From Ichthyophis bannanicus (taxonomy: Eukaryota; Chordata; Amphibia; Gymnophiona; Ichthyophiidae), in NCBI GenBank assembly GCA_033557465.1, contig CM066031.1, forward strand, positions 1,072,307,640 through 1,072,371,639: a stretch of 64,000 nucleotides of DNA, written 5' to 3'. How positions within the stretch are numbered: position 1 is the stretch's first letter; every line of letters begins with the position of its first letter. The notes under the pieces were generated by a model. That model made no database searches and was not told the origin of the DNA. It worked only from the letters and a program-made list of their open reading frames with translations. A program made the position numbers and the translations under genes. Below are positions 54,397 to 64,000 of this stretch, in pieces.

Positions 54397-57108
54397 ATGG
54401 CGGCTGTTTATGTTGCTGCATGTGCCCTGAGACGTGGGTGGATGCTGCGGTTGCAGGACAGGGGAGATGGTGCCCATGGGGCTGAGGCACAGGGCATGGG
54501 TGTGGACCCGCAGCAACTCAGACCTGCAGCTGTGGGGGTGGTCCACACAGGTGCGGTGCGTGGACGACGCAGACGGCGTGCTGAGGTGCAGGCTCGGCAG
54601 CCTCGCCTCTACAGGCCCAGAGCCCAGCTCCAGGGCATGCGTGAGGACCTGGTCATCTCCCTGTACCGACTGAGCACAAGGGCTATTCGGGAGCTCTATG
54701 AGGATCTGCAACCTGACCTCGAGCCCCTGACTGATCGGTCACATGCCATACCAGGTTTAGTCAAGCTCCTTGCTGCCTTACATTTCTTTGCCTCTGGCTG
54801 TTTCCAGTCATCTGTGGCTGCAGTGGGTGGCATGAGCCGCCCCACCTTCTCACGCTGTCTCCACCAAGTACTGCATGCCATGGTCAGCCGGGTGGGGAAT
54901 TACATAGCCGTTCCTCACATTGGGCAACAGTGGGGGACCCTGAACCAGGCCTTTGAGGCGTTAGCTTGGATACCACACGTGATGGGAGCTATTGATTGCA
55001 CACATGTTGCCCTGGTCCCGCCTAGAGACAGGGAGGTGGTGTTCCGCAACCGCAAACACTACCATTTCCTGAATGTTCAGGTTGTATGTGATGCTAATCT
55101 GCATATTCTGAATGTGGTCCCGCGGTTTGCAGGGTCCACCCATGACTCCTATATCCTGCATCACTCAGCACTGTTCAGGCACTTTGAGGAGGGACAATAT
55201 GGGGACTGTATATTGCTGGGTGAGTATTTCCATCTAACCTATTATGTGCTGCATATATGTATTGGTTTATGTAACATCTGTTATATAGGGCGCTGTTTGC
55301 CAGCTTTGCATTTGAAAACGTACCTCACGTTCAAAAGACATATGACTGTTATGTGTTTACATTGTTACAGGAGTGTATATGTGGATTAACAGGGGACCTA
55401 ATTTGCATTGAGACATCAGGATTGTGATACGGTTTGATCATACCCTGCTCATGTTGTTCTGGGAACTAAGCTCAGGTGCAGATGTGTGTCCTGTTGGTGG
55501 ATTGGTACTAGTGTGTGTGTGTGACATCTGCCCACATGTGGGGGGGGGGGGGAAGGTTGCTGCCCTTCACACACACCTGTGATGGCGGCTCATTTTCTGG
55601 TCCTTTTGTTATTTCATGTAACGTTTATGTTCTGGACAATCCATACACCTAACCCTTGTCATGTGTGTGTGAGGTCCACACACTCACTCAGTACTGGGTT
55701 GTCACCCCGGGGGTCGCGTATATACTGGGGGGGGGGGGACTACATATGATGGGTTTCCCTGACCTTTGCATCTGCGAGTACAGTTTTGCATATGGATGGT
55801 CATGCATTTGGCCTGTTTCACCGCAGGAGAGATACCTTTGGCCACTGCAGATGTGTGGGACATAGGCGACGTTGTATGTGCTGATCCTAATGTTGTTGAG
55901 CATTGTGGACAGGTGACAGCAGGGGCAAGGGACTACATGGGTGATTACAGAGAGGTATTGGTCGCACATACCCAGGTAGGTGCTCTGCCTCTGTCCATGT
56001 GATTGGTGCAAGCTCATGTGGGCTACGGTGTGCACCTCTGTGGGCCACAGTTTAAAAAGGCTCAGAACATGATGGAGACAGTGCAGAGGGTGGCTACTGG
56101 AAGGATAGGTGATTAGCAGGAACCAGCATATGGAGTCAATATGCTCATATTTGAGATGTGGACCTTGGAGGACAGGGGGTATAGCGGTGATGTGGTTGTG
56201 ACCCTGTCAGACCTCCCTGGCATACATGGTCTGGGTGCGAGGCTCCATCGGATTACATCACAGTTTTGGGTTGTGTACATTGCTGACATATACGTTGAAC
56301 AGGTGATATGTGCATTGGTGGTATAGTCTAACGTTGGAGGTGGTCTAGATGAGGACAGGAACTGCAGTACAATACGCATGTGCCACACATAGAGGATTTC
56401 TATAGGTACAACTGGGACTGGTTTTTTTATGGCAGTATGTACAGGCTCCATAGGCCATGTTTACCATTTATATCAACATATGTATATGTTTCACAAATGC
56501 ATAGTTGGTGTGTCATATATGTCTGTCAGGATGTGTTCTGCATTTGTTTCGCACGTCCATACCTGTGTACATGAGAGGTAACATGCACTCATGCATTGAC
56601 ATGCAACATTTCTTTCTGCAGGTGATGCAGGGTATGGGTGTCGCCCCTGGCTGCTGACCCCTGTGCGTCATCCACGGACACATGCAGAGCGGAGGTACAA
56701 TGAGGCCCACGCCTCCAGCCGCTCTGTCATAGAGCGCACCTTTGGCGTGTTGAAAAGTCGCTTCAGGTGTCTGGATAGGACAGGCGGGGCCTTACAATAT
56801 AGACCTATGACTGTGGCAGAGATTATCATTGCCTGTTGCATCCTGCACAACATTGCTCTCAGGCACAATATTCCTGCAGAGATTAATGAGGATCTGGATG
56901 ATGATCCACCATGCCCCCCTGTATGTGCCAGTGGTGACACACAAGAGGGCACAGCGGTCAGGCGGAGGTTGATTGCAGAGATCTTCTCTGGTACGTATTG
57001 CATATATTCCCACATATATGTGCTGTTCTGTGTGTGTGATGGTCATAAAGGTTTTTGTGTCGGAACATATCACCTTCAGGTGCAACACTGCATTGTCATT
57101 CAACTTAA
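54397..57108 (+). CDS. HARBI1-type DDE transposase (join 54397-55219, 56622-56990, 57080-57108; last exon tentative)
   Basis: Exon 1 has a basic Arg-rich region (about residues 48-68), then a helical DNA-binding part (LYRLSTRAIRELYEDLQ ... GLVKLLAALHFFASG, VGGMSRPTFSRCL). The catalytic triad is complete: Asp in MGAIDCTHVAL, Asp in GSTHDSYIL and, in exon 2, Glu in SRSVIERTFGVLKSRF. Exon 1 ends inside a Gly codon at G|GTGAGT and exon 2 starts after TTTCTGCAG, giving the family block LLGDAGYGCRPWLLTPV across the junction. Exon 2 ends at G|GTACGT. Exon 3 may be 57080-57108 or, with a better pyrimidine tract, 61611-61627, either giving about 400 residues (HARBI1 is about 350). It cuts and joins element DNA in the nucleus, with a Myb-like partner. 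Confidence 0.85.
55283..55425 (-). mobile_element. L2-type tail remnant in the transposase intron
   Basis: ATATAGGGCGCTGTTTGCC and ATTGTTACAGGAGTGTATATG match the style and order of the L2-type tail at 49.3-49.45 kb. Short and decayed. Confidence 0.4.
55426..56621. other. Rest of the transposase intron: nothing recognised
   Basis: TG-rich, with G runs at about 55541-55552 and 55729-55739. No supported frame. Confidence 0.5.
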
Positions 57109-60100
57109 CATCCCACGGTCACATATAGCCATGCGTGTGTGACCAACAATGTGGCCGCGGCACAACAGCAGCTGTTGGTGTATTATGTGTGTGGGTGTTG
57201 CTACACCTTTCAGATACTTTGTGGGTCACATTCCAAGTTAGTTGGTGGTGGTGATAGCAGTTGCTGTGAAAAGAAGAGTTCGTTGGTTTCATGGTCTGGA
57301 TGGAGCACGGTGGCAGGCATATGTTGCGGTAGTCACAGTGGGAGGGATGACCCTGTTTGTGGACAGTTCCCCTGCGGGGTATTTGTTTCTATTGTACACC
57401 TTTTGTCCACTTGTGTGGGTGTTATGCTTGTGTGAGCTGGCTATGTGTGTATGTTGGCTAGGTGTGGTGACACATGTCATACATAGCACAGAGCACATGC
57501 TTATGACTGCTTTCCAATGATGTTATTAATTATGTGCGACGGTTGTTAATGCAACCCCACAGTGTGCCCTGATGTATACCTTATCACGTAGCCTTGACAT
57601 GGATGTGTGGCAGGAGGGGGACCTGCGCTGTGTGCAGCCAGGAGGCCATATCATTGATAGCAGCTGTATTGTGGAGTGGCCAGTCAGTGCATTGTTGCAT
57701 ATGTACACACATACAGAGGTGATGGACGTCAGATCAGCAAAGGGTGGGTTACAGTAGCCAAGTGGTACGCTGCATGTGTGTGTGTATATTCAGTTTAGAG
57801 GTTGTCCATGAGGAACATGGCATGTGTAGCCGATGCTATCTCAACATATGCCACATTGCTGGATGTGTCATCAGACTCTGGGATTTGTATGCAGAGGATA
57901 TGGTAAGGGCTGTTATTGTAGCTGACTTTGAATGGAGGTTTGGACATGTTCCTGCAGGACAGGTTAATAGACCACTATAGAAGTAGCTACCCCGGATAAT
58001 CGGTGCTTGACACAGTACAGGTATTGTGGGACCTGTGTCTTTTGGGGATACAGCTAGGTACGTATGACCTAGATTGGCCACTGTTGGATACAGGATACTG
58101 TGATGTCTGCTGCTCGGAAAAACCCAGTATGACGTATGGCATATCTTACATGCTGTGGATGTGTGTAGGGCAGGATAGCACAGTCCACATCAGCAAGTAC
58201 CTTACGGACCTTGCAAGGGATGTTACGTCCACATACACACAGACACCTAGATGACAGTTATTTGGTTATGGTGCACATATAGGCCATCCATGGTTTGACA
58301 TTCGCACTCTCACACAGTGGGATGACATGCAGCCATTATGGTCAGGTCACAGGCAGACATGGGGGTGTGGTTTTACAGACGTGGCGCTGACATTGCCATC
58401 TATTTGAGCGCATCATCAGCACACAGCTGTCAATAATATTTGGGGTGTGTGAGGTACACTGCAGGATATGTCTTTGGCCAATGGATACAGGAGGTGTTAC
58501 TGCATATCTCCATGTGTTACAGCAATGTACATTGGTGGTACATAGACCAGTGGAAGGGCAGTACACACGGAGAGGGGGTATTGGTGGCAACATGGGGGAG
58601 ACAGCCTGATATTGTGACCTTGGGATGGGCCATAGACATGGGGGAGCAAACACCTATCTTGACCAGTGTGTACAACAACAGAGTGGTGAGGGAGATGACA
58701 GGGGGATTGGGGTTACCTTTATATAGCAACGGACACTTCCGTGCTGCCTCTCCCAAGTCACAGTTCCGTACAGTGTGATAGTGCACAGCCAGTCCATAGG
58801 TCATGTTGTGGGGTGTGACAGCTGGGGGACAGAGAGGTGCAGTGTGTGTTTCACACCTTGGACATGAAATATGTTTGTTTCTCTTGTGTTTTCCACTGCA
58901 CAGGACATACTTTGTGAGGAAGCTGTTTCTGTGGTGCAGTGCCACCTGACTGGACAGCAGCCACGATGCTGCGGTCCGGGGGTACTTGGATCTACAGCTA
59001 CATTGTGCCTGCAGTCATGGGCCCAACATGTCGTATGGTATGTGTCATACTGTGCAGATGTTGTGGTGGTTTTATTTCCTTAGGCCTCCCTTACCTATTT
59101 ATCTTGCTGTTGTCAGACATATCCTATGTGTTTGTGTACAGTATGTCTTCTGCAAAACTGTTTATGGCATTTGTACGACATAGCTACATGTGTATGTGTT
59201 TTCGTCTGACTTACAGGAAAATGCACTTGCTGCCTCCCCAACACTGTTATCTCAGCCATCACCGGGGTATCAGGGCAGGTCACTGCGCCTTTATGTCCAC
59301 AAGTTGCCAGTTGTGCACATACATGCCATGTATCACAGCTGTCCCGCAGACCGACGCATACTGTGTGGGTGCATGTTTATGCGTTGACTGTGTGCTGATG
59401 CAGTGTCCAGTCATGGTACATTATCATGTGCTGTGAGGGGTGGGAGCACCTGGGGGGCAGTGGTGACTGTGCTACCTGTACCGTAGTGCTGTTTACATTG
59501 TCAACATTCTCAACATGTGGTGTGCGTTGTGAGCATAACTGTGTATTGTGTTCTGAGGGACCACTGTTGAGCAACCTTTTTTTATTTCAGGTATCGGCAT
59601 GATGTGGACATGCATCAACAGTGACTTGACATGGTGATTCTACCTGTTTGGCTGACATTGTCTCCCTTCACTGGTACCTGATGTGGCTGTGGAGTCGCTC
59701 AAGGGATCGATGACGTACACATAATGCACACACAGGGTATGTTGGACCTTTGTTATTTGGGGGTACATGTGGCTGTACCTGTTGATGAGTTACTGTTTGT
59801 CTCATGTACATGTCATGGTGCCTGTCTATGCACACGAACAGATGCATATAGTGTGTAGCAGTGTGACATGGATATGGACATGCCCATATCCATGTGACAC
59901 CCATTCTGCATTGACATTTGATGTGTCAACAATATGCATATTATTTCATGTTCATATTATGTCATGTTTGCCTTTTCATCCGTTTCATCTGTATTTTCAC
60001 AGGTGCGATTCTCTGCAATTTGTGTTGTTTGTACAAGGTGTCCAACACGACCATACGTATCCTCTCCTGACACAGGACAGAAGGCATCCCGGACACATTT

Positions 60101-61610
60101 CCTACAGTGCATCTGGCGTCGCCATCACACACCTTTTGGGGAACAGACCACCATGGAATTGTTTCTGGGGAATGGTGCCATTGGATGTTTGACTTATGCG
60201 AGTGGAACACATGCCTGTGATGGACAGTATTGCTTTTGGACCACTGCTTTGGCCATGACGGACCTGTACACCACACTGTTTCTGTCATTCTGGGGCTGGG
60301 GGTCCTGCGCATTGCAGGGGACACAGATGAACTTTCACGGACTGTGGCATATTGGAATGTGACACTTGGCTATGCAAGCCCAGGGTTGCATGGAGACGTT
60401 TGACCTCACCTGTTGGATTACAGATACACCTTGCTTTTTGGACGCTGGGTGTAGCAGGGACTGACATTGTCAGTGTATGTTGTACATTCCTCCCCAGTTG
60501 TGTAGTTGTTGTGGGTTGGCCATGTGGGTGACATGGCACCCAGGATACGGTCATCTGTTAGTTTCAACTCGAGCATACAGCCATGTTAGTGGCATGGGGG
60601 TGACGATGGAGCGGTCATATTATCTATGTCCACCTGCCCTCCACCTGAACATGATACCGTTTTTTCCCACACCAACCCTTTCATGCCCAACAACATCATT
60701 GATTGATGTTTGCAATGGGCAAGGGTGTTTACATGTATGAGTGGCATCACTGTATCATGTTGGTATACGGATGGTGCTTGTGGTTCTGACTGCTTATGTT
60801 TGTGAGCCACAGCATGTGGACCTATGGCTTTTGTGTAGTTCACTGTAGGATGTTTGGCCATCATGTCCATCTTAACATGCTGGTCATTGTGTTTGCTTAC
60901 TGCACAGACGTGACACTCTGCATGTATGTACACACCTTAAATTGCACATCTGTATGGTCCTGTTTATCCGCCGCGGTAATGACACTCTCATTGCGCCATT
61001 ATATTTGGTGTGTGGCATTGTGGGTGTCCATTGCCCTCCTTCAATTGTGCATTCCATGTACCGTGTTATATGTGTCCACACACTGTCTAACCAACAAACA
61101 CTGGAAGGGGCACTCCTGCATGGTGTTATCTCTGGAGCTTTCTGCAGGTTGTTTTGTTTGTATTCACTCTGGGTTCATGTGCCTCTGCGACCTGTTAGCA
61201 TATACTCATTGTGCTGGTGATGATTGCTGTGATCTACATTATCGCATTTCTGATTCCTAGATCAGGCATTAGGTGAGAGGTTGCACATTACGTTCAGGAG
61301 TTATTTTCACTTGACATCATATGATGTTTTCATTTGTGAGCCTCCTGTGTTGCCTGATGGCTATGTTGCGAGGGACAGGTGATGTGTTTTGGGTCCTCAT
61401 CCAGCAACGCCTACGGTTTTTCATGCACTCATATGTGCGTGACACATTTGAGGGATGCAGCAGCAGGTGGGGGGTGGGGACCTGATGGCCAGTGCATAGC
61501 GTGCACCTGTTGCACATTATATCTCGTGCCCTTCACTTACAGTCAATGAAGTGACCTTTCTGTGGGATGTGGGTTGGTGCCATGCTAAATGTGTTTCTGT
61601 CTCTCACCAG
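57109..61610. other. Long TG/CA-rich interval downstream of the transposase
   Basis: About 4.5 kb without recognisable protein-coding exons. It may be 3' intron and untranslated sequence of the transposase gene, because a good acceptor (TTTCTGTCTCTCACCAG ending 61610) is followed after 17 bases by a stop and then by AATAAA at 61668. Confidence 0.45.
59861..59900. repeat. 40-bp near-perfect palindrome
   Basis: Left half GTGTGACATGGATATGGACA pairs with right half TGCCCATATCCATGTGACAC. Only two base pairs of twenty do not match. Confidence 0.8.
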
Positions 61611-61667
61611 GGCTGCACTCACCTTGATATTATAACACGGTCTACAGTGTCTGTGAGGGGTGACCCA

Positions 61668-61673
61668 AATAAA
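61668..61673 (+). terminator. Candidate polyadenylation signal of the transposase gene
   Basis: AATAAA about 40 bp after the stop of the alternative last exon. This supports the long form of the gene. Tentative. Confidence 0.35.
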
Positions 61674-62100
61674 GATATGTATTTGACACACATCTGTCTC
61701 TTTTGCTCCTTGATCATGGTGACACACATGCAATGCAATGTGTGCCTTCGAGTCGGTCCTGACCTGACTCCCTGTGACCGTGAAACTCCAGGGTGTTCTG
61801 GTCAATGTCAGTTTTCTGGTCATTCGTCCACGGTAATGGGGGGTTACGTGACATGCCCAAGGCCACAAGGAGTGCTAGTGTGAATCGGGCCCTGGTTACT
61901 TGATGTCCACAACAGGTTTATGACCAGTAGGCTACTCCTCCACTCTTTGAGCACATGTGCACTTCTATAGACTGGTTGCTGGTCATGTCCATGGCCCACC
62001 TGTGCTCACATCCTTGTAGAGCAGGGGTCTCAAACACGCGGCCCGCGGGCCGCATGCGGCCCGCGAGACAACTTTGTGCGGCCCGCGACGGCGGAAAACC

Positions 62101-62520
62101 AAAAATCCCCCAAAACCCTGGCTTCTGCTGCTGCCGTTGCCGCCGTGGCAGCAGCAGAATCAATTGTCAAATTAAAAAAAAAAAACTGACTTCTGCTGTT
62201 CAAGCAGCTGTCCTGCGGCCCCTTTCCCTCTGCCCGGAGATCCGACTCTGCTCTCAGCGGCGTGCTTTTCAAGCCGCGAAGAGAGTATTCCCCTCTCGCG
62301 CGCGGCTTGAAAAACCGCGCGAGAGGGGAATACTCTCGTCGCGGCTTGAAAAGCACGCCGCTGAGAGCAGAGTCGGATCTCCGGGCAGAGGGAAAGGGGC
62401 CGCAGGACAGCTGCTTGAGCAGCAGAAGTCAGTTTTTTTTTAAAATTTGACAATTGATTCAGCTGCTGCCACGGCGGCACCGGCAGCAGCAGCAGAAGCC
62501 AGGGTTTTGGGGGTTTTTTT
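62101..62520. repeat. Foldback inverted repeat with ~205-210 bp arms
   Basis: Left arm from CCCCCAAAACCCTGGCTTC (62107) to about 62308 is complementary to the right arm ending GAAGCCAGGGTTTTGGGGG (about 62513). The centre, CGCGCGGCTTGAAAAACCGCGC, lies near 62300-62321. The arms differ at only a few positions, so the structure is young or maintained by conversion. Confidence 0.85.
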
Positions 62521-62524
62521 GTTG

Positions 62525-63560
62525 GCCGGTAATGAGCTATGGAGGGGCTGACTGAACTGGAAGTGGGCTATTGGCAGAGGGGGGAGGGGGGGTTATGACT
62601 GGTAATGGGCTGGGGGGGGGTTATAACTGGTAATGGGCTATGGTGGGGGCTAGGACTGGAAATGGGCAGATGGGGGTTAGGACTGGAAGTGGGCTATTGG
62701 CAGGGGGGGTTATGACTGGTAATGGGCTGGGGGGGGGTTATAACTAGTAATGGGCTATGGTGGGGGCTAGGACTGGAAATGGGCAGATGGGGGTTAGGAC
62801 TGGAAGTGGGCTATTGGCAGGGGGGGGGGTTATGACTGGTAATGGGATGGGGGGGTTATAACTAGTTATGGGCTATGGTGGGGGCTAGGACTGGAAATGG
62901 GCAGATGGGGGTTTAGGACTGGAAGTGGGCTATTGGCAGGGGGGGTTATGACTGGTAATGGGCTATGGTGGGGGCTAGGACTGGAAATGGGCAGATGGGG
63001 GTTAGGACTGGAAGTGGGCTATTGGCAGGGGGGGTTATGACTGGTAATGGGCTATGGTGGGGGCTAGGACTGAAAATGGGGTGATGGGGGTTAGGACTGG
63101 AGGTGGGCTGTTTGGGGGGTTAGGACTGGTAATGGCCTATGAGGGGAGGTAAGACTGAAAATGGGGTGATGGGGGATACGACTGCAAGTGGGCTATGGGG
63201 GGGGACTAGAACTGGTAATGGGCTATGGGGGGGGTAAGACTGAAAATGGGGTGATGGGGGGGTAAGACTGGACGTGCGCCATGGGGAGGATAGGACTGGT
63301 TATGGGCTATGGGGGGTCTAGGACTGGTAATGGGCTGGGGGGGTTGCTAGGACTGGAAATGGGCTGAGTGGAAGGGGGGCTTGAACTGCAAATGGCTGAT
63401 GGGGAGGGGGGCTTGGAATGGAAATGGGCTGTGAGGGGAGGGAGCTAGGATTGGAAATGGGCTGATGGGGAGCTAGGATTGGAAATGGGCTGATGGTGAG
63501 GCTAGGATAGGACTGGAAATGGACTGATGCAGGGACTAGAAAGGAGCAGATGCTGGGTGG
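62525..63560 (+). repeat. G-rich minisatellite
   Basis: Irregular tandem phrases of 25-35 bp such as GACTGGTAATGGGCTATGG, GACTGGAAATGGGCAGATGG and GACTGGAAGTGGGCTATTGG, partly arranged as higher-order units of about 85-125 bp at 62640-63060. Units decay towards 63560. G runs of 5-9 make G-quadruplexes plausible. Confidence 0.85.
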
Positions 63561-64000
63561 GGCTGGAACTAGAAGGGAGCTGATGTTGGGGGAGGATTAG
63601 AATGGGATGGAGCTGGGAAAGTGAAATGGAGAGGGGAAAAATATTTTGTCTGGAAGAGAAGACAAATCTACAATTGGCCAGGTATTGGGAGAGTAAGTGG
63701 GGATAGAGGATGGAGGGGTAAAATTTGAGTGGATGAAATAGGAATGAGGAAAGAGCAAAAGGAGAAAGATTAGTATGTTAAAGCAGATGTAGAGAGAGAG
63801 AATGGAAAAAAACTAGAAGAGAGAAGAAAGGACAAATGGACAGCAGACGATGGAGATAGCAGAAGACACGAAGAAACCAGAAGTGGCTGGAGCAATTGCA
63901 ACTGAAAAAAAATGCACAAAAGGTAGAAAAATATCTCTTTATTTTGAATTTATTAAATGGAATATGTCAGCTCTGGGAAATGTGCATCATTAATGTCTGT

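Larger units (their letters stand above)
35913..62031 (+). mobile_element. Proposed giant PIF/Harbinger-like element (or cluster)
   Basis: It contains the standard Harbinger gene pair, a HARBI1-type DDE nuclease (54.4-57.1 kb or further) and Myb/SANT-like proteins (two of them). The left edge abuts an interrupted LINE at 35912/35913. The interior is uniformly TG/CA-rich and nearly free of the LINEs that fill the rest of the window. I found no matching right terminal repeat before the hAT-like tip at 62032, so the right end may lie beyond 64 kb or the region may be several elements. Known Harbinger elements are mostly a few kb, so this size would be exceptional. Confidence 0.4.
62032..64000. 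mobile_element. hAT-like non-autonomous element, left end and interior
   Basis: Begins CAGGGGTCTCAAACACGCGG, followed by repeated GCGGCCCGCG to about 62090, the widespread vertebrate hAT-like tip as I recall it. It contains a foldback and a minisatellite, then an A-rich part with TATCTCTTTATTTTGAATTTA near 63930. The matching right tip GTTTGAGACCCCTG is not in the window and should lie just beyond it. Confidence 0.5.

Noticed and set aside
57109..61610. Many 60-165 codon frames rich in Cys, His and Val
   Set aside because: They follow from TG/CA-rich composition. They have no recognisable domain, no consistent splice structure and frequent overlaps on both strands.
61830..61900. MIR/CORE-SINE-like phrase TGCCCAAGGCCACAAGG
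   Set aside because: Too short and isolated to call. No box A/B or tail was seen nearby.

Overview
The window is vertebrate nuclear DNA with no conventional host gene that I can support. It is built almost entirely from nested transposable elements. CR1, L2-like, RTE and L1/Tx1-type LINEs, a DIRS-type tyrosine-recombinase retrotransposon, hAT-type and PIF/Harbinger-type DNA transposons, tRNA-like SINE modules and a probable solo LTR all lie within 64 kb. That mix, with DIRS and CR1 together, suggests an amphibian, most likely a caecilian. This is an inference from repeat content, and some reptiles or a lungfish cannot be excluded.

Layout. 1-23.4 kb is a mosaic of decayed LINEs. An L2-like copy (minus) is split by a 2.5 kb DNA transposon with inverted repeats and a broken transposase-like gene. 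It is followed by a nearly complete CR1 (minus, 3.8-9.6 kb) with ORF1 esterase, ORF2 endonuclease/RT and a repeated 5' UTR. Next come a DIRS fragment and a CR1 (plus) interrupted by a second L2-like element (13.1-16.1 kb). Last are L1, RTE and L2 fragments. 23.4-34.9 kb is one DIRS-type element with inverted ends. Its gag is split by an intact two-ORF L1/Tx1-type LINE with a perfect 17-bp target-site duplication. A second L1-type LINE starts at the right DIRS end but stops 25 bp after its ORF1.

35.9-62.0 kb differs in character: TG/CA-rich, few LINEs, and three intron-containing genes. Gene A (plus, 41.1-47.0 kb) and gene B (minus, 53.4-47.9 kb) encode two different Myb/SANT-like DNA-binding proteins and converge tail to tail with polyadenylation signals. 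Gene B and a HARBI1-type DDE transposase gene (plus, from 54.4 kb) diverge from a ~370 bp CpG-rich promoter with outward TATA boxes, a CRE and NRF1-like motifs. Myb/SANT protein plus HARBI1-type nuclease is the standard PIF/Harbinger gene pair, so I propose that the region is one very large Harbinger-like element, or a cluster of them, inserted in the LINE at 35.9 kb. Its first large intron holds a 93-bp tandem array whose units each carry a branch-point-like heptamer and a 3' splice-site-like AG. 62.0 kb to the end is a hAT-like tip, a ~210-bp-arm foldback and a G-rich minisatellite.

Splice sites, frameshifts and element families were read by eye from sequence, and no database search was run.
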